From Erythroxylum novogranatense (taxonomy: Eukaryota > Streptophyta > Magnoliopsida > Malpighiales > Erythroxylaceae): 64,000 bases of DNA. The notes beneath the pieces are model-generated. The model saw only the letters and a program-made list of their open reading frames with translations. It was not told the DNA's origin and searched no databases. Both the position numbers and the translations under genes were made by a program. The stretch covers positions 8,117,001 to 8,181,000 of the forward strand of contig CM057235.1 in NCBI GenBank assembly GCA_029891385.1, read 5' to 3'. Shown one piece after another: positions 9,022 through 23,199 of this stretch (positions within the stretch are counted from its first letter, which is position 1; each line of letters opens with the position of its first letter).

Positions 9022-12000
9022 TGTAACATCCCCTCTCCTATAGGAAGGGTATTTTGGTAATTAGGATGAGTTCGGGATATTAAATTATATCTCGGCAGGC
9101 GCATACAGCATATAGCCTTTATAATTACTGATTGGTTGCACATGCACATAGTATACATGCATTCATGACAGCTTAAACTTAGGTTTTAAGTTGAACTTCA
9201 GATGAAATTAATGGGGTGATTGCGTTTGAAAAATTATTTGACTGCATCATAAATTGTTTTACATTTTAGGGATTTATAGGAATTTTCTGGATTTTTCGAG
9301 ACAATTCTCGACCGGAAAATCGTCAATTAGCGAATCGATCGATTTTCAGAACAAAGATCGCTACCCAATGGTACAAAGAATATTGGGTATATTATTTTGG
9401 GATGAAAGTAGGGTCATTAGAGTTAAATGGAGTAAAATTTTGGACTGAATTAAATAAGTCATATTTTGACTTTTCAACTAAAAAGAAACCATTGGGAATT
9501 TGCCACTTTTAAAGTTACATTTAATGCACCTCTCAATGCCTACGAATGTGTATGTGTTTAAAAGGAAAGGAGGATAAAATCTTCATCAATTCTTCATCAA
9601 TGTTCTCACCCGAAACACACTTCTACTTTACATATACATAGAAAATTTTACTCTTCTTTCTACTTTCTCCACACCTTCAAGCTATCATCTAGAAATCCAT
9701 CAAAGCTAGAAGATGAATATTGTGTATACTTGAGAAGGGAAGGAGGTTGGTACCTTGGTGTAGGAGTTAGAAGTTGGTTATTGAAGCTTTGAAGGAGATT
9801 TTGGGTAAGTTTTCATTTAAGGGTTGAGTTTTAAATGAGGTTTGCATATGGATTTAATGCTGCCAATTTTAAGTATTAGCTCTAGGATATGTATGACTGT
9901 AGTAATATTTAATTTGTATTTATTTTGATGTCTAGTGATGTGAAAGAGGCATTGGAAGTGATTGAACTAAGATTAACCTTAAATCTGGAAAATTAGATTT
10001 GTAATTGATGTTACTGTTTTATTCATAACTTATTTTGTAAAATGCAAATGAGGTAAGGTTAGTGGCCACTGAAACTTTGGAATGTTGGCTTCAATTTAGT
10101 GTGAAATAGGTGTTGTTGAATTTCAATGATAGAAGGGTGAATTTTGCATGGAAAGTTGCTGTTCCATTGCCTGTGAACAGTAACCGCAACCATGACATCT
10201 GAGTTTTGTTGATTTTGTGAATTAATTGAGTTGGAATTAGGAAAATGGTCTTCATGGAAGTTGGAGCATATTGAATTATCTTTCCATTTCTACTGATCTT
10301 TCTATTTTAGAATTGTATATTGGGAGATATGAATTGATTACTAATGACTGGTTTTGAGCATTTTGGATGAAACCTAGCTTAAGTGTGATTTTGTGAGTTT
10401 ACTGATTGAAGGCAATTTTAACATTTTATGTGGACTGAATTGGTGTGAGTGAGCTTCTGAAAAGTTGTAGAGGAAGAGATTACCTTGAAAATGATATATG
10501 GTGTATAATTTTTAGAAGTTAGAATTGGGAGTTATGATTTTGCAAAAACTGACCCTACATGAGGTTATAAATGGCTGATCATAACAGAAACTTCCATAAC
10601 AGTTTTGAAATTGTTAGAGATCGAATTGATGTTGAGTGCTTCATGAAAATTGTAGTTTGAGATGTTATCTTTACAGGGATATAAAGTTCTGATTTTATTG
10701 ACTTGTATATTGGAAGTTATTCTTCTTGTAATGTTACTGCCCAAATTGAAGGATTTCAGGGACAGTAACATTAGATGAATTAATTGACTTGTTTAGAAAT
10801 AGAATTTGATTTTGGGTTGTTCATGAAAGTTGTTGAGGACATTGTGAACTTATTGAAAATATTTTTGTGGTAATTTATTACTGAAGAATCAGTGAGTTAT
10901 GGAATTGCCAATGTACTGCCCTGTGTTGATGGAAATTGAGTAGGCAGTAGGTTGGATGGAGTATTTGACACCCTTAGGATTGGAATTGATTTTTATGGTC
11001 TTCTTGAGAATTGTAGAGCTTTTCATAAGCTTTCCAACAAGGTATAGTTTGCATTTTTTAGAAATGTGTAGAAAAAGTTATGAATGTTGGAAGTGGGTTG
11101 GTGTGTTAGGACAAAGGGGAAAGGGGATTTTATTAATTATTAATTGGCATATAAAAGAGTTTTGACTTCTTTTGTCAATTACTTTCCCGTCCGACGTCCG
11201 ATTGACCTAATTCCAGAGGCATCGGATTCGTTGAATATTTAATTTCATTTTATGAGAAAACGGGAATTTTTAGACGGGAATTTGACGTAGCCCCTATTAA
11301 CGGAACATTGAAACACTGTTTTATTTAATTGGGGACCTATAGAGGTCCGATTGGCGCACCGTCAACGCCTATGGATTTCTAATTTTTTAATAGAATTTTA
11401 TTATGGGGAAATATTGGATTAAGGCCGGGATTGCCATGAACATGCATTATACACATTTTACTGATTTCATGTGCATTATTTAGTCATTTCAAGTATACCG
11501 ATGGTAATGGCTATTCTTTTAATGTGCTATAGAGGCTCAAGTGGACCGTCGTTCCACGGACTTGGCAGAGACTTCCCGGCACTAGCGTGGAAGTTATTAG
11601 GTGAGTAACCTAGTTGGTTATTCCAATCTATGTGTTTATCGTGATTGATTGCCTTCTACGGGATTACGTGGATTACTGATCGTGAATTGGCGCCTCACGG
11701 GATTATGTGGTTATATATGGCCCAATTGATCGTGAAATAAGCATTAGGCAATCTGTTAATTGGATTGTATGATTATATTGTGTATTTGGACCGTATTACC
11801 ATGTTTATCGATATGGGACATGTGCGTTCACGCACAATCGCATCACATGTTAAAAGGAAAATTGTGAACCGAGACGCCATCAGATCGAACCGAGCCTAGA
11901 GCTCGATATATCGAACCGAGCCTCGAGCTCGACGGAGATAATTCTCCCAGACGCGTCTATACCGATCAATGTTATGCGCCGGTCACAATCTTCGAAATGA

Positions 12001-12613
12001 ATCGAAAAGAGTCACACGTGCATTGCATCTTGAATCAACATTTGACAATGTTATTGATTTGCTCAGATATTTACTTGCTGTGGTGAATTATTATTGTGTT
12101 TTGTATAACAACCGAGTGTATATTGTTACATGCTTATATGATGCATGAATTGGGAGAACCATCGATGATGGTTTCTCATTGAGTTCACAAACTCATCCAA
12201 AATTGCAATTATTTTTCGTGCATAAGCATGTATGCAGATAGCTCCTCGGACCGTAGAGCCGTATCGTGGATTGGCGAGAGAAGCGATGGCTCAAAGGTCG
12301 ATCACCGGGCTTTCTTTTGGAGACTTATAGTTAGATCTGCTTCTTATGCAAAGACAATTATGACACTTAAGGTGCGATGTTTGAATCATGTAAAATTAAA
12401 AATACCGATAGCTTGTAAATTCTCGAGCTTTGAGTGAATGAAATAGAATCTAATTTGGTTTTAAAAAGTGGTCAATTTCTTATTACTGTCTTATGATTGT
12501 GATACCATGAGGAGAGTAGTGATTGTTGTCAGTAGTGGTCTCTTGTCGTAGGATATGTATCGGAATGACCTACGGGCGTTCCGGTGGATACCCTATGGTA
12601 AGGGGGCGCTACA
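9022..12613 (+). repeat. Element C LTR 1 (5' outer)
   Basis: TGTAACATCC...GGGCGCTACA, non-coding, about 3.59 kb. It lacks one unit of a roughly 26-bp duplication (GAATTTGCCACCTTGAAACC) that LTRs 2 and 3 carry around 17640 and 25815. Near 11890-11935 a CCGAGCCT(A/C)GAGCTCGA unit is repeated in tandem. Confidence 0.93.
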
Positions 12614-12618
12614 TTAGG

Positions 12619-12630
12619 TGGTATCAGAGC
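12619..12630 (+). other. Primer-binding site, element C unit 1
   Basis: TGGTATCAGAGC, initiator-Met type, five bases after the LTR end. The equivalent site in unit 2 (about 20784-20795) reads TAATATCGAGCC and would prime poorly if the sequence is right. Confidence 0.88.
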
Positions 12631-12689
12631 CAGGTTTGGCATCTTTTGGGAATAGTAACAATATAGGTATGAATCGGATGAAATTGTTG

Positions 12690-15600
12690 AAACTGATCAA
12701 AACTCTTGTTTTGTTTTAGGTCTTCGGCATTAGGTGATCAGGTTGAGCAGCCAGCTGACCAAGGATCAGTGGGAGCGAGTAGAGAGTCATCTATGCCTCG
12801 TACTGAGGATCTGCCTTCTCGAGTTCCCGTGAGACGGGAGAGGAGGTACGATTGTTCGCAAGCGGGGTCAGATTTCTATGGCGGTCTGAGACCCCGAGGC
12901 CGAGGATGGTTGGAGAGGACGGAGAGAGTCTTGACGGATGGATCATGAACTGATGAGAGGTTCGATTATCAGATATCTCTGCTGCAGGCCCAAAGATACA
13001 AGTGGTGGAAGACTATGCCAGCGATCTGCTGCGGACCTTGCTTCTTGTCGTGGGCTGATTTTACGAGGGCCTTCGGGATAATTATATGCCCAAGGTCTAC
13101 CTTTATATGAAGATGCAGAGTTTCGGCAAGGCGGTCGGATGTCGGTGGCGAATATGAGGTGAAATTTAATGAGTGATAGATTATGCTCTTGTGATGGTCC
13201 CGATCGAGGCCGATAAGTCTGGGAGGTTCGAGAATGGCCTCAATCTGAGATTCGTACCAGGTTGGCTCGGTCGGACATGGGGACATTTATTGAGTTGAGC
13301 GGCCGCCGTTAGAGTGGAAGCGGTGATGAGAGACGAGACAGTGAGATTGGGTCCCGGTAAGCGGCCCGGTGATAGTCGAGGGCTCGGCAGGAGCTTTAGT
13401 AAGCGCTGTATGCGGGACTTTCGATCTTCGGAGGTTCAAGACATCTGGTTTTAGGCGGAGGGGAGATTTGGACCGACCGCGATGGTAGTGGCGCGAGGTT
13501 ACGATGATTTTTTCAGTGTGCCGCATTGTGAGAGAAGACACGATGGGAGTGTTGGTGGATTCTTGGAGCTGCTTGAGGTGCTTGACTCGACGTAGCATCG
13601 TGTCGAGGATTGCCTGATACATTGAGAGTTCAACTTCTTTGGTAGTGGCCGAAGTCGGGAGTAGTCTGTTGTCTGTTGAGTAGAGTGGGTGGATCCGGAC
13701 GGAGGGGCGAGTAGAGGCCGTGGTAGAGCCGAGGGTCCTTGGTGAGGACCGAGGTCGGGCAGCCGACCACGGTCCCAGCGAGTATACGCCATGACGCGAC
13801 AGGAGGCCCAGGAGTCCCCTGAGGTTGTGGCTGGTATGCTTCTTCTTTATGATATTGAGGCATTTGCTCTGCTGGATCCGGATCCACACATTCCTTTATT
13901 GCACCTCATATGGCATGTAGATCGCATGGGATAGGGAGATGTTACGATATGGGCTAGAGGTGAGTACACCTCTGTACTACTACTCTTGCATTAGGAGAGG
14001 TTCATGGGGATGCTCGATCCAGTTGATCAGCGGTATTGAGGCGCACCTTATAGTATTGCCACCGAGAGATCGATGTGATTACGAGGATGGGTCACGACGC
14101 CCATAGGGCTATCATGGTGCGCTATACCAAGGAGGTTGTGTTGGAGTCTCTGGGAAGCCTAGAGCGGTGTTCGAGGAGTTAGTCGGCGAAGGCGGCCGGA
14201 TGATCTCTTTCCTTAGTGCCACGAGATTGATCTGAGGAGGCGTGAGGCATATCGGCTCATGTGATTGACACCAGAGTTGAGCAGAGGCTCCAGGATATTT
14301 CCGTGGTTAGGGAATTTCGAGATGTGTTTCCTGACGAGTTACTGGGTTTGTCACCGGATAGGGAGACGGAGTTTACTATTGATCTCGTTCTAGGTACCGC
14401 TCCTATATCTATACCTCCATATAGGATGGCACCGTGGGCCGAGGGAGTTGAAGGCTCGATTCAGGGGAGTTCTTTGGAGAAGGGTTTATCGGACCAGTGT
14501 CTCACCATGGGAGCTCCAGTTTTGTTTGTGAAGAAAATGATGGGACTTTGAGGTCATGCATCGATTATAAGCGGTGAATCGGGTGACAGTAAAGAATAAG
14601 TACCCACTGCCTAGGATTGATGACTTATTTGATCGATTCAGAGGAGCTCGGTATTCACCAAGTTAGATCTGCGATCTGGTTACTATCGATTGAAGATTGC
14701 AGAGGCCGATGTGCCCAAGAGTGCATTCGAGGAGCGGTATGGGCATTTGAGTTTCTAGTGATGCCGTTTGGGTTGACTAATACCCCTGACTTTTCATGGC
14801 CTTGATGAATAAGGTATTTCAGCCCTACCTAGATCGGTTTGTTATTGTTTTCATTGATGACATTTTGGTGTATTCGAGGATGAGCAGGGAGCATAGTGAG
14901 CATTTGAGGATTGTGTTACGCAGACGATGAGGAGAGATAGGTTATACGCCAAATTCACAAATGTGAATTTTGGTGGATCAGTGATCTTTTGGGGCATATA
15001 GTGACTAGAGAGGGTATTGAGTAGATCCGAGTAAGGTTGAGGCGGTCTTTGAAGTGGGAAGCTCCTAGGAATGTGCCGGAGATTGGAGTTTCCTCGGATT
15101 AGCGGGTTATTACGGAGATTTGTCGAGGGTTCTCATTGATCTCGGCCCTCGACAAAACTTCGAGGAAGAATGTGCCATTGAGATGGGTGAAGAGTGTCGG
15201 AAGAGTTTTGAGGAGTGAAACATCGGTTGACTCTTGCACCGTGTTGGCTATTCCATCTGGGACCGGAGGATTTGAGGTGTCTGATGCATCACATCGGGGG
15301 TTGGGGTGTGTTACGATGCGGCATGGTAGAGTCATTGCTTATGCCTCGAGGCAGTTGAGGTCTCATGAGGTAAACTATCCTGTTCATGATTTGGAGTTAG
15401 GCTGCGATTATGTTTGCCCAAGATTTGGAGGCATTACATATGGTGAGACCTTTCGGATCTTCTTGACCACGAGAGTTTGAGATATTCTTGAGCGAGAGAG
15501 TTGAATTTGAGACAGAGGAGGTGGCTGGAGTTGTTGAAGGATTACGATTGTACTATCGAGTATCATCCTGGAAAAGCTAATGTGGTGGCAGATGCTCTGT

Positions 15601-17163
15601 AGGAAGTCACATACTAGTACAGCTCAGATTCAGGGCTTGAGGTTGCCTAATTTGATTCAGTTGAGAGCTTTGAATGTTCAGATGAATCTGGAGCAGGATG
15701 GAGTATTATTGGCTACACCGAGGCCGAGACCGATGCTCTTGGGCGGATCGGAGAGTTCGGGATAAGGATCTGTTATGGTGAGGCCGATTGAAAGTAAAGG
15801 CGATCACGAGTTACGAGTTTGATGTGAGAGATGAGACTCTATGGATAGGGCGGAGGCTTTGTGTACTGATGTGGATGATCCGAGGCGAGATCTTGGAGGA
15901 GGCTCACATGGCCACATATGCTATGCATCCCGATACTACCAAGATGTATAACACCATAAGCAACATTTCGGTGGCTCGTATGAAGAAGCGGTGGTGAGTA
16001 TGTGTCTAGGTGTTTGACGTGCCAAGAAGTTAAAGTGAGCACCAAGCTCGATGGGGAAGCTTCATTCGTTGCCCATTCGGGTGGAAATGGGAGCGGATCA
16101 CCATGGATTTCATCATGGGGTTGCCTAGGGCGCCGAGGCGACATGATGCTATCTGGGTCATCGTGGACGGTTGACTAAATCGGCCCATTTCTTACCGATG
16201 AGGAGAATAATACCATGGATCAGTTGGCCCGAAGTATGTGGCGGAGATAGTGAGGCTGCACGGGTCCGGTGTCGATAGTGTCAGCGAGGATCCCAGTTTA
16301 CTTGAGGTTACGGCGAGTTTGCGATCCGCTATGGGTACTAAGCTGAATTCGATCTGCATTTCATCCTCGAACGAGATGGGCGAGTGAGAGGGCGATTAAG
16401 ATTGTTGAGGATATGCTTGGGCTTGTGTATTGGAGTTCAGAGGAGCGTGGGATCGATATCATACGATTGAATTTGCTTATAACAATCATTATCATAGTAG
16501 CATCGGGATGGCTCCATATGAGGCCTTCGTATGGGCGACCGTGTAGATCGCCTCTGTATTGGGATGAAGAGGGTGAGAGGATGATTGAGGTCTGGAGTGA
16601 TTCAGATCTGCTGATAAAGTAAGATTGATTCGGAGTTGCATCAAAGCGGCTCGGGATGAGCGAGAAGAGCTATGTGGATCGGCATATGAGGGACATTGAG
16701 TATGATGTGGGTGATGAGTATTCTTACGGGTGTCACCGTGGCGTGAATATCTTGAGATTTGGGAGAAAGGGTAAGTTAAGCCCTAGGTACATTGGTCCAT
16801 ATGAGATCCTTGAGAGGATCGGACCATTGGCCTCTGAGCTAGCTTTTACCGAGTGAGATGTCTCGATTACATGGCGTCTTCCATGTGAGTATGCTCATGA
16901 GATATCGGTCGGATCCGACACATGTGATCTGGCTCGGAGATTGAGGTCTCCAAGATGTCGAGTTATGTGGAGGAGCCGATCCAGTTATCGGGTCTCGGGT
17001 GAAACAATTGAGGAATAAGAGTATTCCAGGTGAAGGTTTTACGGAGGAACCATTCGACCGAGGAGGCTACAGGAGATCGAGGAGCATATGAGGAGGCAGT
17101 ATCCTCACCTTTTCGATCAATCGGTAAAATTTCGAGGACAAAATTTTTGTTAGGAAGGAGAAT
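12690..17163 (+). pseudogene. Element C unit 1 gag-pol, many frameshifts
   Basis: It is colinear with unit 2, in order. Gag is at about 12720-13500 (fragments of YKWWK, ADFTRAF, MVPIEADKS). Protease is at about 13800-14160 (FALLDP, then HSFIAPHMA shifted). RT is at about 14260-15000 ([35 protein letters not shown]). RNase H is at about 15130-15620 ([39 protein letters not shown]). Integrase is at about 15780-16860 ([42 protein letters not shown]). A chromodomain-like tail is at about 16960-17160. No domain stays in one frame throughout; many breaks are single-base differences from unit 2. A polypurine tract (GGAAGGAGAAT) precedes LTR 2. Confidence 0.88.
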
Positions 17164-20100
17164 TGTAACATCCCTCTCCTATAGGAAGGGTATTTTAGTA
17201 ATTAGGATGGGTTCGGGATATTAAATTATATCTCGGCGAGCATACAACATATAGCCTTTATAATTCTTGATTGGTTGCACATGCACATAGTATACATGCA
17301 TTCATGACGGTTTAAACTTAGGTTTTAAGTTGAACTTCAGATGAAATTAATGGGGTGATTCGTTTGAAAAATTATTTGGACTGCATCATAAATTGTTTTA
17401 CATTTTAGGGATTTATAGGAATTTTTCTGGATTTTCCGAGACAATTCTGGATGGGAAAATCGCCAATTAGCGAATCGATCGATTTTCGGTAACAAAGATC
17501 GCTACCCAATAGCACGATAATATTGGGTATATTATTTTGGGACCAAAGTAGGGTCATTAGAGTTAAATGGAGTAAAATTTTGAATTTGGATTAAATAAGT
17601 CATATTTTGACTTTTCAACTAAAAAGAAATCAATGGAATTTGCCACCTTGAAACCAATGGGAATTTGCCACTTTTAAAGTTACATTTAATGCACCTCTCA
17701 ATGCCTACGGATGTGTATGTGTTTAAAAGGAAAGGAGGATAAAATCTTCATCAATTCTTCATCAATGTTCTCACCCGAAACACACTTCTACTTTACATAT
17801 ACATAGAAAATTTTACTCTTCTTTCTACTTTCTCCACACCTTCAAGCTATCATCTAGAAATCCATCAAAGCTAGAAGATGAATATTGTGTATACTTGAGA
17901 AGGGAAGGAGGTTGGTACCTTGGTGTAGGAGTTAGAAGTTGGTTATTGAAGCTTTGAAGGAGATTTTGGGTAAGTTTTCATTTAAGGGTTGAGTTTTTAA
18001 ATGAGGTTTGCATATGGATTTAATGCTGCCAATTTTAAGTATTAGCTCTAGGATATGTATGACTGTAGTAATATTTAATTTGTATTTATTTTGATGTCTA
18101 GTGATGTGAAAGAGGCATTGGAAGTGATTGAACTAAGATTAACCTTAAATCTGGAAAATTAGATTTGTAATTGATGTTACTGTTTTATTCATAACTTATT
18201 TTGTAAAAATGAAAATGAGGTAAGGTTAGTGGCCACTGAAACTTTGGAATGTTGGCTTCAATTTAGTGTGAAATAGGTGTTGTTGAATTTCAATGATAGA
18301 AGGGTGAATTTTTGCATGGAAAGTTGCTGTTCCATTGCCTGTGAACAGTAACCACAACCATGACATCTGAGTTTTGTTGATTTTTGTGAATTAATTGAGA
18401 TGGAATTAGGGAAAATGGTCTTCATGGAAGTTGGAGAATATTGAATTATCTTTCCATTTCTACTGATCTTGTTATTTTTAGAATTGTATATTGGGAGATA
18501 TGAATTGATTACTAATGACTGGTTTTGAGCATTTTGGATGAAACCTAGCTTAAGTGTGATTTTGTGAGTTTACTGATTGAAGGCAATTTTAACATTTTAT
18601 GTGGACTGAATTGGTGTGAGTGAGCTTCTGAAAAGTTGTAGAGGAAGAGATTACCTTGAAAATGATATATAGTGTATAATTTTTAGAAGTTAGAATTGGG
18701 AGTTATGATTTTGCAAAAACTGACCCTACATGAGGTTATAAATGGCTGATCATAACAGAAACTTCCATAACAGTTTTGAAATTGTTAGAGATCGAATTGG
18801 ATGTTGAGTGCTTCATGAAAATTGTAGTTTGAGATGTTATCTTTACAGGGATATAAATTTCTGATTTTATTGACTTGTATATTGGAAGTTATTCTTCTTG
18901 TAAGGTTACTGCCCAAATTGAAGGATTTCAGGGACAGTAACATTAGATGAATTAATTGACTTGTTTAGAAATAGAATTTGATTTTGGGTTGTTCATGAAA
19001 GTTGTTGAGGACATTGTGAACTTATTGAAAATATTTTTGTGGTAATTTATTACTGACGAATCAGTGAGTTATGGAATTTCCAATGTACTGCCCTGTGTTG
19101 ATGGAAATTGAGTAGGCAGTAGGTTGGATGGAGTATTTGACACCCTTAGGATTGGAATTGATTTTTATGGTCTTCTTGAGAATTGTAGAGCTTTTCATAA
19201 GCTTTCCAACAAGGTATAGTTTGCATTTTTTAGAAATGTGTAGAAAAAGTTATGAATGTTGGAAGTGGGTTGGTGTGTTAGGACAAAGGGAAAGGGATTT
19301 TATTAATTATTAATTGGCATATAAAGAGTTTTGACTTCTTTTGTCAATTACTTTCCGTCCGACGTCCGATTGACCTAATTCCAGAGGCATCGGATTCGTT
19401 GAATATTTAATTTCATTTTATGAGAAAGCGGAATTTTAGGCAGAATTTGGCGTAGCCCCAATTAACGGAACATTGAAACACTTTTTTTATTTAATTTGGG
19501 ACCTATAGAGGTCCGATTAGCTGCCGTCGGCGCCTATGGATTTCTAATTTTTAATAGAATTTTATTATGGGAAATATTGGATTAAGGCGGGATTGCCATG
19601 AACATGCATTATACACATTTCTTGATTTCATGTGCATTATTTAGTCATTTCAAGTATCTGATGGTAATGGCTATTCTTTTAATGTGCTATAGAGGCTCAA
19701 GTGGACCGTCGTTCCACGGACTTGGCGAGACTTCCGGCACTAGCGTGGAAGTTATTAGGTGAGTAACCTAGTTGGTTATTCCAATCATGTGTTTCTTGTG
19801 ATTGATTGCCTACGGGGATTACGTGGATTCTGTTGTGAATTGAGCGCCTACGGGGATTACATTGGTTATATATGGCCCAATTGGTCGTGAAATAAGCATT
19901 AGGCAAGCTGTTAATTGGATTGTATGATTATATTGTATATTTGGACCGTGTATTACCATGTTTCTTGATATGGGACATGTGCGTTCATGCACTGTTGCAT
20001 CCTGTTTATTAAAAGAAAAATTGTGAGCAGAGGCGCCATCAGATCTTGAACCGAGCCTGAGCTCGATATCTTGAACAGAGCCTCGAGCTCGACGGGAGAT

Positions 20101-20778
20101 AATTCTCCCAGACGCGTCTATCTTGATCATCATATTATCGCTCGATCCACAATCTTGAAATGAGCTGGAAAAGAGTCACATGTGCATTGCATCTTTGAAT
20201 CGAACATTTGACAATGTTATTATTTGCTGATATATTCCGCTTTGTGACTGAATTATTATTGTGTTTTGTATAACAATGAGTGTATATTGTTACATGCTTA
20301 TATGATGCATGAATTGGGAGAACCATCGATGATGGTTTCTCATTGAGTTCGCATAACTCATCCAAAATTGCAATTATTTTTCAGGCATAAGCATGAGCAG
20401 ATAGCTCCTCGGGTATGTAGAGTAGTATCTTGTGGATTGGCGAGAAGCGATGGCTCAAAGGTCGGTCATTGGGCTTTCTTTTGGAGACTTATAGTTAGAT
20501 CTGTTTCTTATGCAAGATGCAAGATGACACTTAAGGTGCGATGTTTGAATCATGTGTAAATTAAAAAGTATCTTGTGATTGTAAATTCTTGAGCTTTGAG
20601 TGAATGAAATAGAATCTAATTTGGTTTTAAAAGTGGTCAATTTCTTATTCTTGTCTTATGATTGTGATACCATGAGGAGAGTAGTGATTGTTGTCGATAG
20701 TGGTCTCTTGTCGTAGGATATGTATCGGAATGACCTACGGGCGTGCCGGTGGATACCCTATGGTAAGGGGGCGCTACA
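17164..20778 (+). repeat. Element C LTR 2 (central)
   Basis: This is the third copy of the LTR, lying between the two internal regions. It serves as the 3' LTR of unit 1 and the 5' LTR of unit 2. It carries the 26-bp duplication of LTR 3, and many CTTG-for-ACTG type differences from LTRs 1 and 3. Confidence 0.93.
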
Positions 20779-20879
20779 TTAGGTAATATCGAGCCAGGTT
20801 TGGCATCTTTGGGAATAGTAACAATATAGGTATGAATCGGATGAAATTGTTGAAACCGATCGAACTCTTGTTTTGTTTT

Positions 20880-21720
20880 AGGTCTTCGGCATTAGGTGAT
20901 CAGGTTGAGAAGCCAGCTGACCAAGGATCAGTGGGAGCGAGTAGAGAGTCATCTATGCCTCGTACTGAGGATTTGCCTTCTCGAGTTCCCGTGAGACGGG
21001 AGAGGAGAGTGCGATTCTTCTTGTAAGGTGGGGTAGATTTCTATGGCGGTCTGAGACCCGAGGCCGAGGATGGTTGGAGAGGACGGAGAGAGTCTTGACC
21101 GGATGAATGCGAACGATGAGAGGTTCGATTATCGAGTATCTCTGCTGCGGGGCCCGGCATACAAGTGGTGGAAGATCGGCTGTGCGAGCGATCTGCTTGG
21201 ACCTTGCTTCTTGTCGTGGGCTGATTTTACGAGGGCCTTGAGGATAATTATATGCCCAAGGTCTACCTTTATATGAAGATGCAGAGTTTACGGGCTGAAG
21301 CGGGTCGGATGTCGGTGGCGAATATGAGGTGAAATTTAATGGTGATAGATTATACTCTCGTGATGGTCCCGACCGAGGCCGATAAGTGCCGGAGGTTCGA
21401 GAATGGCCTCAATCTTGAGATTCGTACCGTGTTGGCTCGGTCGGACATGGGGACATTTATTGAGTTGAGGCGGTGCTGCGTTAGAGTGGAAGCGGTGATG
21501 AGACGAAGACAGCCGAGATTGGGTCCGGGTAAGCGGCCGGTGATAGTCGAGCGGCTCTGGCGAGGAGCTTTAGTAAGCGCCGAGCGGGACTTTCGGATCT
21601 TGGGAGGTTCAAGCGATCTGGTTTTGGCGAGGGGAGATTTGGACCGACCGGCGATGGTAGTGGCGAGAGGTTACGGGCGATTTTTCCAGTGTGCCGCATT
21701 GTGAGAGAAGACACGATGGG
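20880..21720 (+). pseudogene. Element C unit 2 gag
   Basis: Gypsy Gag (retrotransposon gag domain) is recognised from ERFDYRVSLLRGPAYKWWK (about 21118), a frameshifted ADFTRAL block, YLYMKMQSLRAEAGRMSVAN (about 21262) and VMVPTEADKCRRFENGLNLE (about 21360), then EIRTVLARSDMGTF. At least four frameshifts and one stop are needed to read it through. It would form the particle shell and package element RNA. Confidence 0.82.
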
Positions 21721-21959
21721 GAGTGTTGGTGGATTCTTGGAGCCTCGCTTGAGGTGCGGCTCGACGAGCATCGTGTCGGGATTGCCACGATACATTGAGA
21801 GTTCAACTTCTTTGGTAGTGGTAGAAGTCGGGAGTAGTATGACTGCATGTGAGTAGAGTGGGTGGATCCGGACAGAGGGGCCGAGGTAGAGGCCGTGGTA
21901 GAGCTGAGGGGTCCTTGGTGAGGACTGAGGGTCGGGGCAGCCGACCACGGTCCCAGGTG

Positions 21960-22345
21960 AGAGTATACGCCATGACGCGGCAGGAGGCCCAGGAGTCCCC
22001 TGAGGTTGTGGCTGGTATGCTTCTTCTTTATGATATTGAGGCATTTGCTCTGCTGGATCCTGGATCCACACATTCCTTTATTGCACCTCATATGGCATGT
22101 AGACTGCATGGGGATAGGGAGATGTTACAGTATGGGCTAGAGGTGAGTACACCTCAGTACTACTCTTGCATTAGGAGAGGTGCATGGGGATGCTCGATCC
22201 AGTTGATCAGCGATATTGAGGCGCACCTTATAGTATTGCTTGCGAGAGAGATCGATGTGATTACGGGGATGGGTGGTGACGCCCATAGGGCTATCATGGA
22301 CTGCTATACCAAGGAGGTTGTGTTGGAGTCTCTGGGCGACTAGGC
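21960..22345 (+). pseudogene. Element C unit 2 aspartic protease
   Basis: The open frame is VYAMTRQEAQESPEVVAGML, then FALLDPGSTHSFIAPHMA. In that motif the retropepsin Asp-Ser/Thr-Gly reads D-P-G-S-T, and THSFI follows as in plant gypsy proteases. IDVITGMGGDAH marks the C-terminal part. It would cut the Gag-Pol polyprotein. Confidence 0.82.
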
Positions 22346-22439
22346 GGTGTTGAGAGGAGTTAGTCGGCGATGCCGGCCGGATGATCTCTTTCCTTAGTGC
22401 CACGAGATTGATCTGAGGAGGTCGTGAGGCATATCTGGC

Positions 22440-23170
22440 TCATGTGATTGACACGAGTTGACGAGAGGCTCCGGGATATTCCGTGGTTGGGAATTTCGGA
22501 TGTGTTTCTGACGAGTTCTTGGGTTTGTCACCGGATAGGGAGGCGGAGTTTACTATTGATCTCGTTCGGTACAGCTCTATATCTATACCTCCATATAGGA
22601 TGGCACCGTGGGCGAGGGAGTTGAAGGCTCGATTCAGGAGTTCTTTGGAGAAGGGTTTATCGGACCCAGTGTCTCACCATGGGGAGCTCGGTTTTGTTTG
22701 TGAAGAAAAATGATGGGACTTTGAGGTCAGCATCGATTATAAGCGGTGAATCGGGTGTGATAAAGAATAAGTACCCACCGCCTAGGATTGATGACTTATT
22801 TGATCGATTGCGAGGAGCTCGGTATTCACCAAGTTAGATCTGCGATCTGGTTACTATCGATTGAAGATTGCGAGGCCGATGTGCCTAAGAGTGCATTCAG
22901 GCGGTATGGGCATTTCGAGTTTCTAGTGATGCCGTTTGGGTTGACTAATGCCGGCGACTTTTCATGGCCTTGATGAATAAGGTATTTCAGCCCTACCTAG
23001 ATCGGTTTGTTATTGTTTTCATTGATGACATTTTGGTGTATTCGAGGGATGAGCAGGAGCATAGTGAGCATTTGAGGATTGTGTTACGAGCGATGAGGAG
23101 AGATAGTTATGCGCCAAATTCAGCAAATGTGAATTTTGGTGGATCGGTGATCTTTTGGGGCATATAGTGG
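22440..23170 (+). pseudogene. Element C unit 2 reverse transcriptase
   Basis: Blocks in order are [54 protein letters not shown] (shifted), [13 protein letters not shown], then [20 protein letters not shown] with the catalytic Asp-Asp pair intact. There are three or more frameshifts; GCCGGCGACTTTTCATGG (near 22951) looks like a miscalled GCCxxxGACTTCATGG. Confidence 0.85.
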
Positions 23171-23199
23171 TGGAGAGGGTATTGGTAGATCAAGAGTAA

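Noticed and set aside
10956..11165. Open frame MEYLTPLGLELIF..., repeated at 19128-19313
   Set aside because: Lies in non-coding LTR sequence of C and is changed by one-base indels between copies; no family match.
13287..13889. Minus-strand frame of 200 codons, and its counterparts at 21481-22109
   Set aside because: Antisense to C gag and protease, which are supported by family motifs on the plus strand.
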